A program made the position numbers and the translations under genes. Shown here in pieces: positions 43,218 to 51,846 of a stretch of DNA of 64,000 nt. Location of the stretch: contig JAFZVZ010000017.1 of NCBI GenBank assembly GCA_017617545.1, positions 1 through 64,000 on the forward strand, read 5' to 3'. The DNA is from Lachnospiraceae bacterium. Its GTDB lineage: Bacteria; Bacillota; Clostridia; Lachnospirales; Lachnospiraceae. The notes beneath the pieces were generated by a model that saw nothing but the letters and a program-made list of their open reading frames with translations, made no database searches and had not been told where the DNA came from. Numbering within the stretch: position 1 is the first letter of the stretch; each line of letters starts with the position of its first letter.

Positions 43218-45500
43218 TTGATTGATGTTAGAAAAAAAGAGATGGTGCTCGCGCTTTTGAAGGATAAGCAGTACCGGCCGATGCGGTTTCGGGAAATGGC
43301 CGGCCTTCTGCAGGTTCCGAGATCCGAGCGCGGCGAACTGAATGAGATACTCGATCTACTGATCCGCGAGGACAAGGTTTCCGTAGACATTGAGGGACGA
43401 TACGTTCCGGTTGTGTCCATGGTTGCAGTCGGCGTTTTTCAGGCGACGGACCGCGGTTACGGCTTCGTCAGTGTCGAGGGAGAGGATGAAGACTGGTTTA
43501 TACCGGCTGCGTACACGCTAGGCGCGATGCACGGAGACAAGGTGCGAGTGTCAATGGTCCGCAGAAGCGCTGCATCAGATACGTATGGCAGCAATGCCGG
43601 CTCGGCGTTTGGCAGGTTTGTCAAGCAGGGACGAAGAGGGAGAAACGACCGCACCTACAGAGACAGCGCGTCACAGGCGAACGGTCCGCGCACGGAGGGG
43701 CGTATTGTTGCCATCCTGGAGCGGAACACTACGGATCTGGTGGGCATTTTCCGAAAGAATAAGGTAGGCGGCAGGGTCATCCCGGACCGCAGCAAATGCG
43801 ACTTCGACGTGATCGTCGGTCCGAAGGATACTCTCGGAGCTGTCAGCGGGCAGAAGGTGTGCGTCACGATCACGCAGTATGACGGACCCCACGGGCCGTC
43901 CGGAAGGATCACGGAGATCCTCGGACATGTGAACGATCCCGGCGTGGACATTCTCTCCGTTGTCCGTGACAGCGGCATTCCTTCGGAGTGGCCGGAGGAG
44001 GTTAAGCAGGAGATCTCGTCGATCCCGGAGACGGTTTCCGAGGAGGAGATGAGCGGTCGGACAGACTTGCGGGAGCTGCTTACCGTGACCATTGACGGTG
44101 AGGATACAAAGGATATCGACGACGCGATCTCGCTCACCCGTGAGGACGGCGTGTGGCATCTCGGCGTTCATATCGCGGATGTCAGCCATTACGTGCGCGA
44201 GGGGCAGCCGCTTGACAAGGAAGCGATCAACCGCGGCACGAGCGTGTATCTCGCGGACCGCGTGATCCCGATGCTTCCGCACAAGCTTTCCAACGGTATA
44301 TGCTCGCTAAATCAGGGCGAGGACCGGCTGGCGCTCAGCTGTCTCATGGACATCGATGACAACGGTAATATCGTCGGACACTCCATCGCGGAGACCGTGG
44401 TGCGTGTAAACCGCAGGCTCACGTACACGTGGGTCCAGAGCGTGTTCGACGCTAATGGCAATTCCTCAGATGAAAATATCGGTGTCAATGGCAATGCCTC
44501 AGAGGAAAATGAGGACACTAACGGAAATGCCGAAGAGGAAATCACGGTTCGCGAAATGCTCCTTGCGATGAGAACGCTCGCCGCGACCATTCGAAAGAAA
44601 CGGGATGCGCGAGGCGCGATCGATTTTGATTTTCCGGAGAGTAAGATCATACTGGATGAGCGGGGCAGAGTGAGCTCGATCGAGCCGTACCCGCGCAACG
44701 AGGCGACACGTCTGATCGAGGATTTCATGGTTACGGCCAATGAGACCGTCGCGGAGGAGTTTTTCTGGCTCTCCTCGCCGTTTGTATACCGCGTGCATGA
44801 GACGCCCTCGCCGGAGAAAATGAGGGAGCTCGCGGGCTATGTGTCGCACTTTGGGTATCATCTGCATCTTGGCAACGGCGAAGTGCATTCGATGGATATC
44901 CAGAAGTTCCTCCGGCAGCTTCGCGGGAAGCAGGAGGAGGCTTTGCTGAGCCGTCTGACGCTCCGTTCGATGCGTCAGGCAAGATATTCGACGGACTGCC
45001 TCGGACATTTCGGTCTGGCGCTCAAGTACTATTGTCATTTTACGTCGCCCATCCGGAGATACCCCGATCTGCAGATCCACCGCATCATCAAGGAGCAGCT
45101 GAGGGGAAGCCTCAACAGCCACCGACTGAAGCAGTATTCGGCAATCCTCGGGGAGATCGCTGCGCGAACAAGCATGACGGAGCGCCGGAGCGAGGACGCG
45201 GAGCGCGAGGTTGAGAGGATGAAGAAGGCGGAGTACATGCGCGGTTTCCTCGGCGAGGAGTACGACGGGGTGATCTCCGGCGTGACTTCGTGGGGACTGT
45301 ATGTCGAGCTGCCGAACACCGTGGAGGGGCTTGTACGACTCACGGATCTGCGCGGCGACTACTATATCTATGACGCGGCTACAATGTCGCTCACAGGTGA
45401 GCGTTCCGGGAGGCGCTACGCGATCGGAGACCCGATGCGCGTGATGGTTTCCGCAGCGGACAAGGTATCGAGAACGGTTGAGTTTATACCTGTGAGATAA
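43218..45500 (+). CDS. rnr: ribonuclease R
   Basis: A processive 3'-5' exoribonuclease of 760 residues that degrades structured RNA and takes part in trans-translation clean-up with SmpB. The TTG start at 43218 matches the expected N-terminal helix; the next in-frame Met (43242) would trim it. A winged-helix N-part, cold-shock domains (with GYGFVSVE and GRIVAILER), the RNB domain (DGEDTKDIDDAIS with the metal Asps) and a C-terminal S1 domain (YDGVISGVTSWGLYVEL) are complete. An Asn/Gly/Glu-rich insertion with three NGN repeats lies at about residues 413-440 in the RNB domain, near 44450-44545. smpB follows after 15 bp. Confidence 0.96.
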   Translation: MIDVRKKEMVLALLKDKQYRPMRFREMAGLLQVPRSERGELNEILDLLIREDKVSVDIEGRYVPVVSMVAVGVFQATDRGYGFVSVEGEDEDWFIPAAYTLGAMHGDKVRVSMVRRSAASDTYGSNAGSAFGRFVKQGRRGRNDRTYRDSASQANGPRTEGRIVAILERNTTDLVGIFRKNKVGGRVIPDRSKCDFDVIVGPKDTLGAVSGQKVCVTITQYDGPHGPSGRITEILGHVNDPGVDILSVVRDSGIPSEWPEEVKQEISSIPETVSEEEMSGRTDLRELLTVTIDGEDTKDIDDAISLTREDGVWHLGVHIADVSHYVREGQPLDKEAINRGTSVYLADRVIPMLPHKLSNGICSLNQGEDRLALSCLMDIDDNGNIVGHSIAETVVRVNRRLTYTWVQSVFDANGNSSDENIGVNGNASEENEDTNGNAEEEITVREMLLAMRTLAATIRKKRDARGAIDFDFPESKIILDERGRVSSIEPYPRNEATRLIEDFMVTANETVAEEFFWLSSPFVYRVHETPSPEKMRELAGYVSHFGYHLHLGNGEVHSMDIQKFLRQLRGKQEEALLSRLTLRSMRQARYSTDCLGHFGLALKYYCHFTSPIRRYPDLQIHRIIKEQLRGSLNSHRLKQYSAILGEIAARTSMTERRSEDAEREVERMKKAEYMRGFLGEEYDGVISGVTSWGLYVELPNTVEGLVRLTDLRGDYYIYDAATMSLTGERSGRRYAIGDPMRVMVSAADKVSRTVEFIPVR

Positions 45501-45515
45501 AGAATCGAGGGGCTT

Positions 45516-45983
45516 ATGGGAAAGGACAGTATCCGCCTGATTGCGAGCAACAAGAAGGCGTATCATGATTATTTCATCGAGGATAAGTACGAGGCGGGGA
45601 TCGCGCTGCACGGCACGGAGGTCAAATCCATCCGCATGGGGCAGGTTTCCGTCAAGGAATCGTACATCCGCATCGAGAAGGGTGAGGCGTTTCTGTACGG
45701 CATGCACATCTCGCCGTACGAGAAGGGCAACATTTTCAACCGCGATCCGCTCCGTGTGAAGAAGCTTCTGCTTCGCCGCGCGGAGATCAACAAGATCAGC
45801 GGAAAGCTGCAGGAACAGGGCTACACGCTCGTTCCGCTGTCCGTCTACCTGAAAGGCAATCTCGTCAAGGTGGAGATCGGCATCGCCAAGGGCAAGAAGC
45901 TCTACGACAAGCGCGAGAGCATCGCCAAGAAGGATATGCAGCGCGAGGCGGAGAGAGAGTTCAAGGTACGAAATCTCAAATAA
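45516..45983 (+). CDS. smpB: SsrA-binding protein SmpB
   Basis: A tmRNA-binding protein that delivers SsrA RNA to stalled ribosomes. The 155 residues match the family. The beta-barrel has [32 protein letters not shown] and the basic C-terminal tail with [11 protein letters not shown] and AEREFKVRN, which enters the mRNA channel. GAGGGG precedes the ATG. It follows rnr closely. The tmRNA gene often found next to smpB is not here; the downstream bases form a terminator. Confidence 0.97.
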   Translation: MGKDSIRLIASNKKAYHDYFIEDKYEAGIALHGTEVKSIRMGQVSVKESYIRIEKGEAFLYGMHISPYEKGNIFNRDPLRVKKLLLRRAEINKISGKLQEQGYTLVPLSVYLKGNLVKVEIGIAKGKKLYDKRESIAKKDMQREAEREFKVRNLK

Positions 45984-46003
45984 CGGAAAATAAAGTAAAT
46001 CAG

Positions 46004-46069
46004 GCATGGATCTGCACAATTTTCGGACATTCTCAAGGGGTGCCGGAAAGCGCGGATCCATGCTTTTTT
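46004..46069 (+). terminator. terminator after smpB
   Basis: GCATGGATCTGC (46004-46015) pairs with GCGGATCCATGC (46052-46063), one G-T pair, around a 36-base loop, and is followed by TTTTTT. Confidence 0.8.
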
Positions 46070-46073
46070 GCGA

Positions 46074-46102
46074 TTGACAAATCCAGTGGCAATTGTTACA
46101 CT
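46074..46102 (+). promoter_or_regulatory. promoter of the GntR-clpC operon
   Basis: TTGACA (46074-46079), 17 bases, TACACT (46097-46102), starting only 5 bases after the preceding terminator. Confidence 0.8.
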
Positions 46103-46117
46103 GTTCATATAACAATT
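46091..46117 (+). promoter_or_regulatory. inverted-repeat operator over the -10 box
   Basis: AATTGTTA (46091-46098) and TAACAATT (46110-46117) are perfect inverted repeats with an 11-base spacer and cover the -10 region and transcript start. The GntR protein encoded just downstream is the natural candidate for an autorepressor binding here. Confidence 0.6.
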
Positions 46118-46215
46118 ATAACGGAATAGTATAATTTTATGCCGGCGAACGCTAACGTTGCGCCGGTAGTAAGGGGATTACGGAAAGTGTCCGGAAGGAC
46201 GGCGAGGAGAAAGAG

Positions 46216-46584
46216 ATGCTGATCAGCATAGATTTTAACAGCGACGAAGCATTTTACGTACAGTTGCGCAATCAGATCATCATGGGAATTGCGACTTCGG
46301 AGATCCGGGAGGGCGAGAGTCTGCCGAGCGTTCGTGAACTTGCGGATTCCGTGGGCATCAACATGCACACGGTGAACAAGGCATACGCGATCCTTCGGCA
46401 GGAAGGGTACCTGAAACTGGATCGTCGGCGCGGCGCCGTTGTGTCCGTGGATATCGACCGGCAGAGAGCCATCGATGAGCTGCGGGCTTCGCTTCGAGAT
46501 GCCGTCGCGAGGGCAGTGTGCCGCAATGTGTCCGGACAGGATATCCGGGCGATCCTGAATGAAGTCGTGGAGGAGTTTCGATGA
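46216..46584 (+). CDS. GntR-family regulator, YtrA subfamily
   Basis: A DNA-binding protein of 122 residues. The winged helix-turn-helix (about 10-78) shows FYVQLRNQI, SLPSVRELADSVGINMHTVNKAY and LRQEGYLKLDRRRG, typical of GntR. The C-terminal part is only about 45 residues of helix, as in the short YtrA/YhcF subfamily, which lacks a ligand-binding domain. It overlaps clpC by 4 bp (ATGA). In relatives it usually controls an adjacent ABC transporter; here it leads a Clp ATPase gene, where CtsR would be expected. A palindrome over its own promoter suggests autorepression. Confidence 0.9.
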   Translation: MLISIDFNSDEAFYVQLRNQIIMGIATSEIREGESLPSVRELADSVGINMHTVNKAYAILRQEGYLKLDRRRGAVVSVDIDRQRAIDELRASLRDAVARAVCRNVSGQDIRAILNEVVEEFR

Positions 46585-49004
46585 TCAAAACGCATGAGGC
46601 AATGGATGCCTATATATTGGCTTCGGATATCGCCGTGCGGTTCGGCGCGGGGTATGTCGGCACGGAGCATCTTGTGTTCGCGCTGATGACCGGCGACTGC
46701 ATGACCGCGCGGATCTTTACCGAGGAGGAGGTCGCGTCCTACGAGGCACTTCTGCAGGAGATGAGCTCCGACCTGAACAGCGACGCGCTTTCCGATGACC
46801 GCACGCCCGCATTATCGCCGCGACTTGCTCTCGCGGAGGAAAATGCTGAGGTCTTCGCCAAGATGCTCGGTGACGACCGCATCGGTACCGGACACCTGCT
46901 GCTCGGGATCTTGCGCGAGTCGGAGTGCGTCGGGTGCAGGCTTCTCCGAAATGTCCGCCAGGACACTTCGCTGTACGCGCTCGCGGTGCTCCATGACATG
47001 GGACTTTCCACCGAGCAGGCGAAGGATTACATCCGCTTTTTACGGGACGGAGGACGCGATCCGGAGAACGGAGCGTCGTATCTTGAGACATATTGCCGTT
47101 GCCTCTCCGATGATGTTGAGGACGGGCTCACGGAGCCTGTGATCGGCAGACGGGAGGAGACGGACAGCATTTTACGCATCATGAGCAGGAGGACCAAGAA
47201 CAACCCCTGCCTGATCGGAGAGCCCGGCGTCGGCAAGACTGCCGTCGTTGAGGCGTTTGTGAAGAGAATTCTCGACGGCGATGTTCCCTCAGCGCTCGCG
47301 GGGCTTCGCGTGTATTCGCTCGATGTCGCTTCACTTGTGGCCGGAACACGCTATCGCGGCGATTTTGAGGAGCGTATGAAGAAACTGATGCAGGAGCTTG
47401 AGCAGAGCGACACCGCGGTGTTGTTCATCGACGAGCTTCACACGGTGATCGGCGCCGGCGGAGCGGAAGGCACGCTAGATGCCGCCAACATTATGAAGAC
47501 ATCACTCTCCGGGAACCGTCTGCGTGTGATCGGCGCGACGACGGCGGATGAGTACAGGAAATACATCTCCAAGGATCCCGCGCTTGAACGGAGATTTCAG
47601 CCGCTCACGATCGAGGAGCCGACGCCGCAGCAGGCGTATGAGATCCTCAGCGGGATTGCTTCGAGGTACGAGACGTTTCACGGCGTGAAATTTACCGAGG
47701 AGGCGCTGCACGCGTGTGTGGATCTCTCGGTGAGATATCTCGGGGACCGCAGGCTTCCCGATAAGGCGATCGATGTGCTCGATGAGACAGGAAGCGCGGT
47801 GAAACTCGGCAAGGACCGCGGTAACGAGGAGGAACTCTCGAAGATCCTCTCCGAGAGGGAAGCGGCGATCATCAAGGGCGATTTTCCGCTTGCCGCATCG
47901 CTCGGAGGAACATACAGAAGCAAGATGAAGAGCCGGAAGGAGCATCTTCTTCCGACGAATCACGCGGAGGAACCCGTAGTTGTTACGGAGGAGGCTGTAC
48001 GCGAGGTTGTCGCGCGCATGACCGGCATTCCCGTGGCGCGGCTGTCGCAGTCCGAGGGAGAGCGTCTGCTCGGCCTTGAGGAGGAGCTGCACCGCATGGT
48101 GATCGGGCAGAATGAGGCCGTGTCCGCGCTGGCGAAGTCGGTGCGGAGGGGACGCGTCGGATTGACGGACCCGAACCGGCCCGTCGGATCGTTTTTGTTC
48201 CTCGGCCCGACCGGTGTCGGCAAGACGGAGCTTTGCAGGGCGCTTGCGCAGGCTCTGTTCGGTGATCCCGAGGCGATGATCCGGATCGACATGTCGGAGT
48301 ACATGGAGCAGCACAGCGTCTCGAAGCTGATCGGAAGCCCTCCCGGATACGTCGGGTTTGAGGACGGCGGCCAGCTGTGCGAGAGAGTGCGCAGAAAGCC
48401 GTACTCGGTGCTTTTGTTCGACGAGATCGAGAAGGCACACCCGGATGTGTTCAACATTTTGCTGCAGGTACTGGACGACGGCAGGATCACGGATTCGCAG
48501 GGCCGCGTCGTCAACATGAAGAATACGGTTATCGTTATGACTTCGAACGCAGGTGCGGACCGGATCATGAATCCGAAGACGCTCGGGTTTGCTTCGGACA
48601 ATGACGCTGCCGCCGACTACCGTCGCATGAAGGAAGGCGTCATGGATGAGGTCAAGCGCATGTTTCGCCCGGAGTTTTTGAACCGTATCGATGATATCTT
48701 AGTGTTCCATTCGCTCACGAAGGAGGAGATCCGCGGGATCGCGGACCTGCTGCTCGGGCGGTTTGTAAAGAGCTGCGCGGATACGTTGCGACTGAATGTG
48801 TCCTACACGGAGGCGCTGGCGGATATGGTCGCGGAGAAGGGCTACAATCCGCAGTACGGCGCGAGACCGGTGCGCAGACTGATCGCGGATACCGTGGAGG
48901 ATGCCGTCACGGAGAGCTTCCTGCGCGGCAGTATTATAGAGGGGGATACCGTGCGCATTGATTTCAAAGACGGGAATGTGACCGTCGAGGAAGTCGGCGC
49001 ATGA
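46581..49004 (+). CDS. clpC: ClpC-type AAA+ protease ATPase
   Basis: A double-AAA+ unfoldase of 807 residues that feeds proteins to ClpP. An N-domain with two Clp repeats (about 1-150) is followed by D1 with GEPGVGKT and FIDELHTVIGAG. A linker with a degenerate UVR-like motif (ILSEREAAIIKGDFPLAASL) follows, then D2 with GPTGVGKT and LLFDEIEKAHPD, and a C-terminal small domain. The UVR-like linker marks ClpC rather than ClpB or ClpE. In D1 the second-site arginine region DPALERRFQP is intact. The usual operon mates ctsR, mcsA and mcsB are missing and a GntR gene takes their place; radA follows by 6 bp, as in the classical order. Confidence 0.93.
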   Translation: MIKTHEAMDAYILASDIAVRFGAGYVGTEHLVFALMTGDCMTARIFTEEEVASYEALLQEMSSDLNSDALSDDRTPALSPRLALAEENAEVFAKMLGDDRIGTGHLLLGILRESECVGCRLLRNVRQDTSLYALAVLHDMGLSTEQAKDYIRFLRDGGRDPENGASYLETYCRCLSDDVEDGLTEPVIGRREETDSILRIMSRRTKNNPCLIGEPGVGKTAVVEAFVKRILDGDVPSALAGLRVYSLDVASLVAGTRYRGDFEERMKKLMQELEQSDTAVLFIDELHTVIGAGGAEGTLDAANIMKTSLSGNRLRVIGATTADEYRKYISKDPALERRFQPLTIEEPTPQQAYEILSGIASRYETFHGVKFTEEALHACVDLSVRYLGDRRLPDKAIDVLDETGSAVKLGKDRGNEEELSKILSEREAAIIKGDFPLAASLGGTYRSKMKSRKEHLLPTNHAEEPVVVTEEAVREVVARMTGIPVARLSQSEGERLLGLEEELHRMVIGQNEAVSALAKSVRRGRVGLTDPNRPVGSFLFLGPTGVGKTELCRALAQALFGDPEAMIRIDMSEYMEQHSVSKLIGSPPGYVGFEDGGQLCERVRRKPYSVLLFDEIEKAHPDVFNILLQVLDDGRITDSQGRVVNMKNTVIVMTSNAGADRIMNPKTLGFASDNDAAADYRRMKEGVMDEVKRMFRPEFLNRIDDILVFHSLTKEEIRGIADLLLGRFVKSCADTLRLNVSYTEALADMVAEKGYNPQYGARPVRRLIADTVEDAVTESFLRGSIIEGDTVRIDFKDGNVTVEEVGA

Positions 49005-49010
49005 CATACT

Positions 49011-50390
49011 ATGGCTAAGGAAAAGACTTTATTTTTCTGCACGGAATGCGGCGCGGAGACGCCGAAGTGGGCCGGGCGGTGCGCAAGCTGCGGCGCGTGG
49101 AACACGATCGCGGAAGCGCCGAAGGAAAAGCGTGTCAAGGCGGCAGGAACAGCGGTCGTAAGAAACCGTGACACGGTCGGTCCCGTAAGTCTGAAGGGGA
49201 TCGACGCGCACGAGGAAGCGCGCATGTCGACGGGAATGGAAGAGCTGGACCGCGTGCTCGGCGGCGGTATCGTCGACGGCTCGCTTGTGCTTGCCTCCGG
49301 TGATCCCGGCATCGGCAAATCCACGCTGTTGCTGCAGATGGCCCGCAATCTCGCGTCCCGCGGCATCAAGGTGCTGTACGTTTCCGGAGAGGAGTCGCTG
49401 TCGCAGATCAAGCTTCGCGCGCTCCGTATCGGAGAATGCTCGGACGACCTTCTGTTCATGGCAGAGACGGACATGTCGGAGATCCATGAGCAGGCGCTGG
49501 CGATCCGTCCGAAGGTGATGATCGTCGACTCGGTGCAGACGATGGTTCTGCCTGAGGTTGAGAGCGCTCCGGGCAATATGACGCAGGTGCGTGAGAACAC
49601 ATCGTTTCTGATGCGCTTCGCGAAGACCGAGAACATCGCGGTCTTCCTGGTCGGTCATGTGACCAAGGAAGGCAACGTAGCGGGACCGAAAATGCTTGAG
49701 CACATGGTCGATACCGTGCTGTATTTTGAGGGCGATACAACGACGACATACCGTATTTTACGAGCTGTCAAGAACCGTTTCGGATCGACGAACGAGATCG
49801 GTGTGTTTGAGATGAGCGGGACGGGCCTTGCGGAGGTCACGAACCCTTCAGAGCACATGCTCCGCGGCATGCCGGAATCGGAGCCCGGTTCCGTGGTTGC
49901 CGTGACGATGGAGGGGACACGGCCGATCCTCGTCGAGGTTCAGGCGCTGATCAGCAAGACAAGTTTTAATCTGCCGCGGCGCACGGCTGCCGGAACGGAT
50001 TTCAACCGGATGAACCTGCTGCTCGCGGTTTTGGAGAAGCGTGTCGGAGCATCCCTGTCGGGGTGTGACGCGTACCTCAATGTCGCAGGCGGACTGCGTG
50101 TGACGGAGCCTGCGCTGGATCTGCCGATCCTTCTGGCAGTGCTGTCCGGGTATCGCAACCAGCCGCTTCCGGACCATACGGTTGCGTTCGGTGAAGTCGG
50201 TTTGACCGGAGAACTCCGCGCGGTGTCACAGGCACTTGCAAGAGTGCGTGAGGCCGCCAAGCTCGGCTACCGGACATGCGTGCTCGCGGAGGCAGACCGC
50301 GAGAAGATCGGAAAGGATGCGCCCAAGGGGATCAAACTGATCGGCCTTAGGAACATCCGGGAGATCCCGAAGGATCTTTCATTTTCCTGA
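49011..50390 (+). CDS. radA: DNA repair protein RadA
   Basis: A RecA-related ATPase that helps branch migration in recombination and repair. The 459 residues open with the zinc finger CTECGAETPKWAGRCASC. Walker A is GDPGIGKST, the RadA-specific motif KNRFGSTNEIG is present, and the C-terminal Lon-like domain (about 290-455) contains LNVAGGLRVTEPA and FGEVGLTGELR. It starts 6 bp after clpC and is surely co-transcribed. disA, the usual next gene, is absent; a lipoprotein gene with an M14-like domain follows. Confidence 0.96.
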   Translation: MAKEKTLFFCTECGAETPKWAGRCASCGAWNTIAEAPKEKRVKAAGTAVVRNRDTVGPVSLKGIDAHEEARMSTGMEELDRVLGGGIVDGSLVLASGDPGIGKSTLLLQMARNLASRGIKVLYVSGEESLSQIKLRALRIGECSDDLLFMAETDMSEIHEQALAIRPKVMIVDSVQTMVLPEVESAPGNMTQVRENTSFLMRFAKTENIAVFLVGHVTKEGNVAGPKMLEHMVDTVLYFEGDTTTTYRILRAVKNRFGSTNEIGVFEMSGTGLAEVTNPSEHMLRGMPESEPGSVVAVTMEGTRPILVEVQALISKTSFNLPRRTAAGTDFNRMNLLLAVLEKRVGASLSGCDAYLNVAGGLRVTEPALDLPILLAVLSGYRNQPLPDHTVAFGEVGLTGELRAVSQALARVREAAKLGYRTCVLAEADREKIGKDAPKGIKLIGLRNIREIPKDLSFS

Positions 50391-50428
50391 CAAAGGGAAT
50401 TTGATACTGTAAGGGGAGTGTTATTGCT

Positions 50429-51820
50429 ATGAAGAGACGGATCTTGGCCGTTTTAAGCGTGTTGGCCCTGCTGCTTACCGCGTGCGGGGAAAAGGAAAAT
50501 TCTTCCAACGTGACGCTTGTACAGATGACGAAGTACGAGCATGTTGTGACCGGAAATACCTCGGAGGAATCCGGCGAGGTTACGCTGATCAAGGACAACG
50601 ACGGATACTACGTGACGAACGACACAGTGTACGTGACGGCGAACACGCTCAACATCCGGCGTCTTCCCGGTGCCGACGAAGAGGTGATCGGAACGGTGCC
50701 TTACGGAACGGCGCTGACGCGCACGGGTATTGGAGAGAATGGATGGGACCGCATCGACGTCGACAATATGCCTGCGTACGTGAGTAACAGCCTGATCACG
50801 ACGCTGACGATCTCCGAGAACAGAACGTTCGTATACTCGAGCGCGCTGCTCACGGTAGTCGACACGTCGCGCCAGCTGTACAGCTACGATTCGATGTGCG
50901 AGGATCTGCAGGAGCTGCGCAATCTGTACGGCGACCGGATGAAACTGAATTGCATCGGATCCACCAAGGACAACAGAAGCATTTTCGAGATCGTCATCGG
51001 CGATCCCGTGAAGGCGAAGAAACATATCTTTTTCTGTGCCGGCGTGTGCGGCGCGGAATACATGAGCACACTGATGTGCATGAAGCAGGCGGAGTACTGC
51101 CTGTGCTACTATGAGACCGGTAATTACAACGGATTTTCCTACCAGGAGTTGAGTGAGAATGTCGCGATCCACGTGATCCCGATGCTCAACCCCGACGGCA
51201 TCATGATCAGCGAGGAGCATCTCGCGTGTGTCCGCAACGCCGATATCGTCAGCGACCTGAAGAAATGGTACGAAAGAGACAGCAGGCAGGGCGGCACGAG
51301 CCTTGATATGGACAATTATCTGATGTTTTACTACGCGAACGCGAACGGTGTCGATCTGAGACGCAACTTTGACTATCAGTGGTCGCAGATCTCCTACGCG
51401 GAGGAGGAGCCCGCACCGTCCTCAAAGGACTATCGAGGCAAGGAGGCGGGATCTGAGCCGGAGACGAGAGCGCTTCTTGCACAGCTCACCGGCTGCACGC
51501 CCGATCTTGTGATCGTGTACCATACGACAGGCTCCAAGATCGAGTACAAGTACGGGCAGGAGGAAGAAGTCAAGACTGCCGCAAAAAGCTATGCGGAAAA
51601 GCTTGCGGACATCATGAACTATGAGGTCAACAAGGAGAGCGTGGGACCTGCCGGATACGGCAGCTACGAAGGCTACTGCAATCAGGTCAAGGGCATCCCG
51701 GCGCTCGGAGTGTACCTGGGCAACGGCTCGACGCCGCTGTCGCTCAACGAGTTTAACGCTATCTGGAACGCGTGCCGCGAGTCATGGGCTGTGCTGCAGA
51801 TCGCGGTGATCAACAAGTAA
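50429..51820 (+). CDS. SH3b-M14 lipoprotein with altered active site
   Basis: A predicted lipoprotein of 463 residues: signal peptide ending LLTAC, a bacterial SH3 domain (about 68-128, TLNIRRLPG) and a zinc-carboxypeptidase M14 fold (about 150-460). In M14 enzymes acting on wall peptides, zinc is held by H-x2-E and a later His, and a Glu near the end is catalytic. Here the first motif reads CGAE, so the His is replaced by Cys. The NRN-type substrate site reads LRRNF and VYHTTG keeps the third ligand, but the segment expected to be T-(I/V)-E-L is GVYL, with Tyr for Glu. It is therefore probably inactive or changed in chemistry, perhaps a wall-binding sensor. The start follows AGGGGAG. Confidence 0.82.
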   Translation: MKRRILAVLSVLALLLTACGEKENSSNVTLVQMTKYEHVVTGNTSEESGEVTLIKDNDGYYVTNDTVYVTANTLNIRRLPGADEEVIGTVPYGTALTRTGIGENGWDRIDVDNMPAYVSNSLITTLTISENRTFVYSSALLTVVDTSRQLYSYDSMCEDLQELRNLYGDRMKLNCIGSTKDNRSIFEIVIGDPVKAKKHIFFCAGVCGAEYMSTLMCMKQAEYCLCYYETGNYNGFSYQELSENVAIHVIPMLNPDGIMISEEHLACVRNADIVSDLKKWYERDSRQGGTSLDMDNYLMFYYANANGVDLRRNFDYQWSQISYAEEEPAPSSKDYRGKEAGSEPETRALLAQLTGCTPDLVIVYHTTGSKIEYKYGQEEEVKTAAKSYAEKLADIMNYEVNKESVGPAGYGSYEGYCNQVKGIPALGVYLGNGSTPLSLNEFNAIWNACRESWAVLQIAVINK

Positions 51821-51846
51821 GGATCAACAGGCAAGGAGTTTACAGG

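Noticed and set aside
45984-46070. tmRNA (ssrA) after smpB
   Set aside because: The region is too short, lacks tRNA-Ala-like ends and is fully explained by a terminator.
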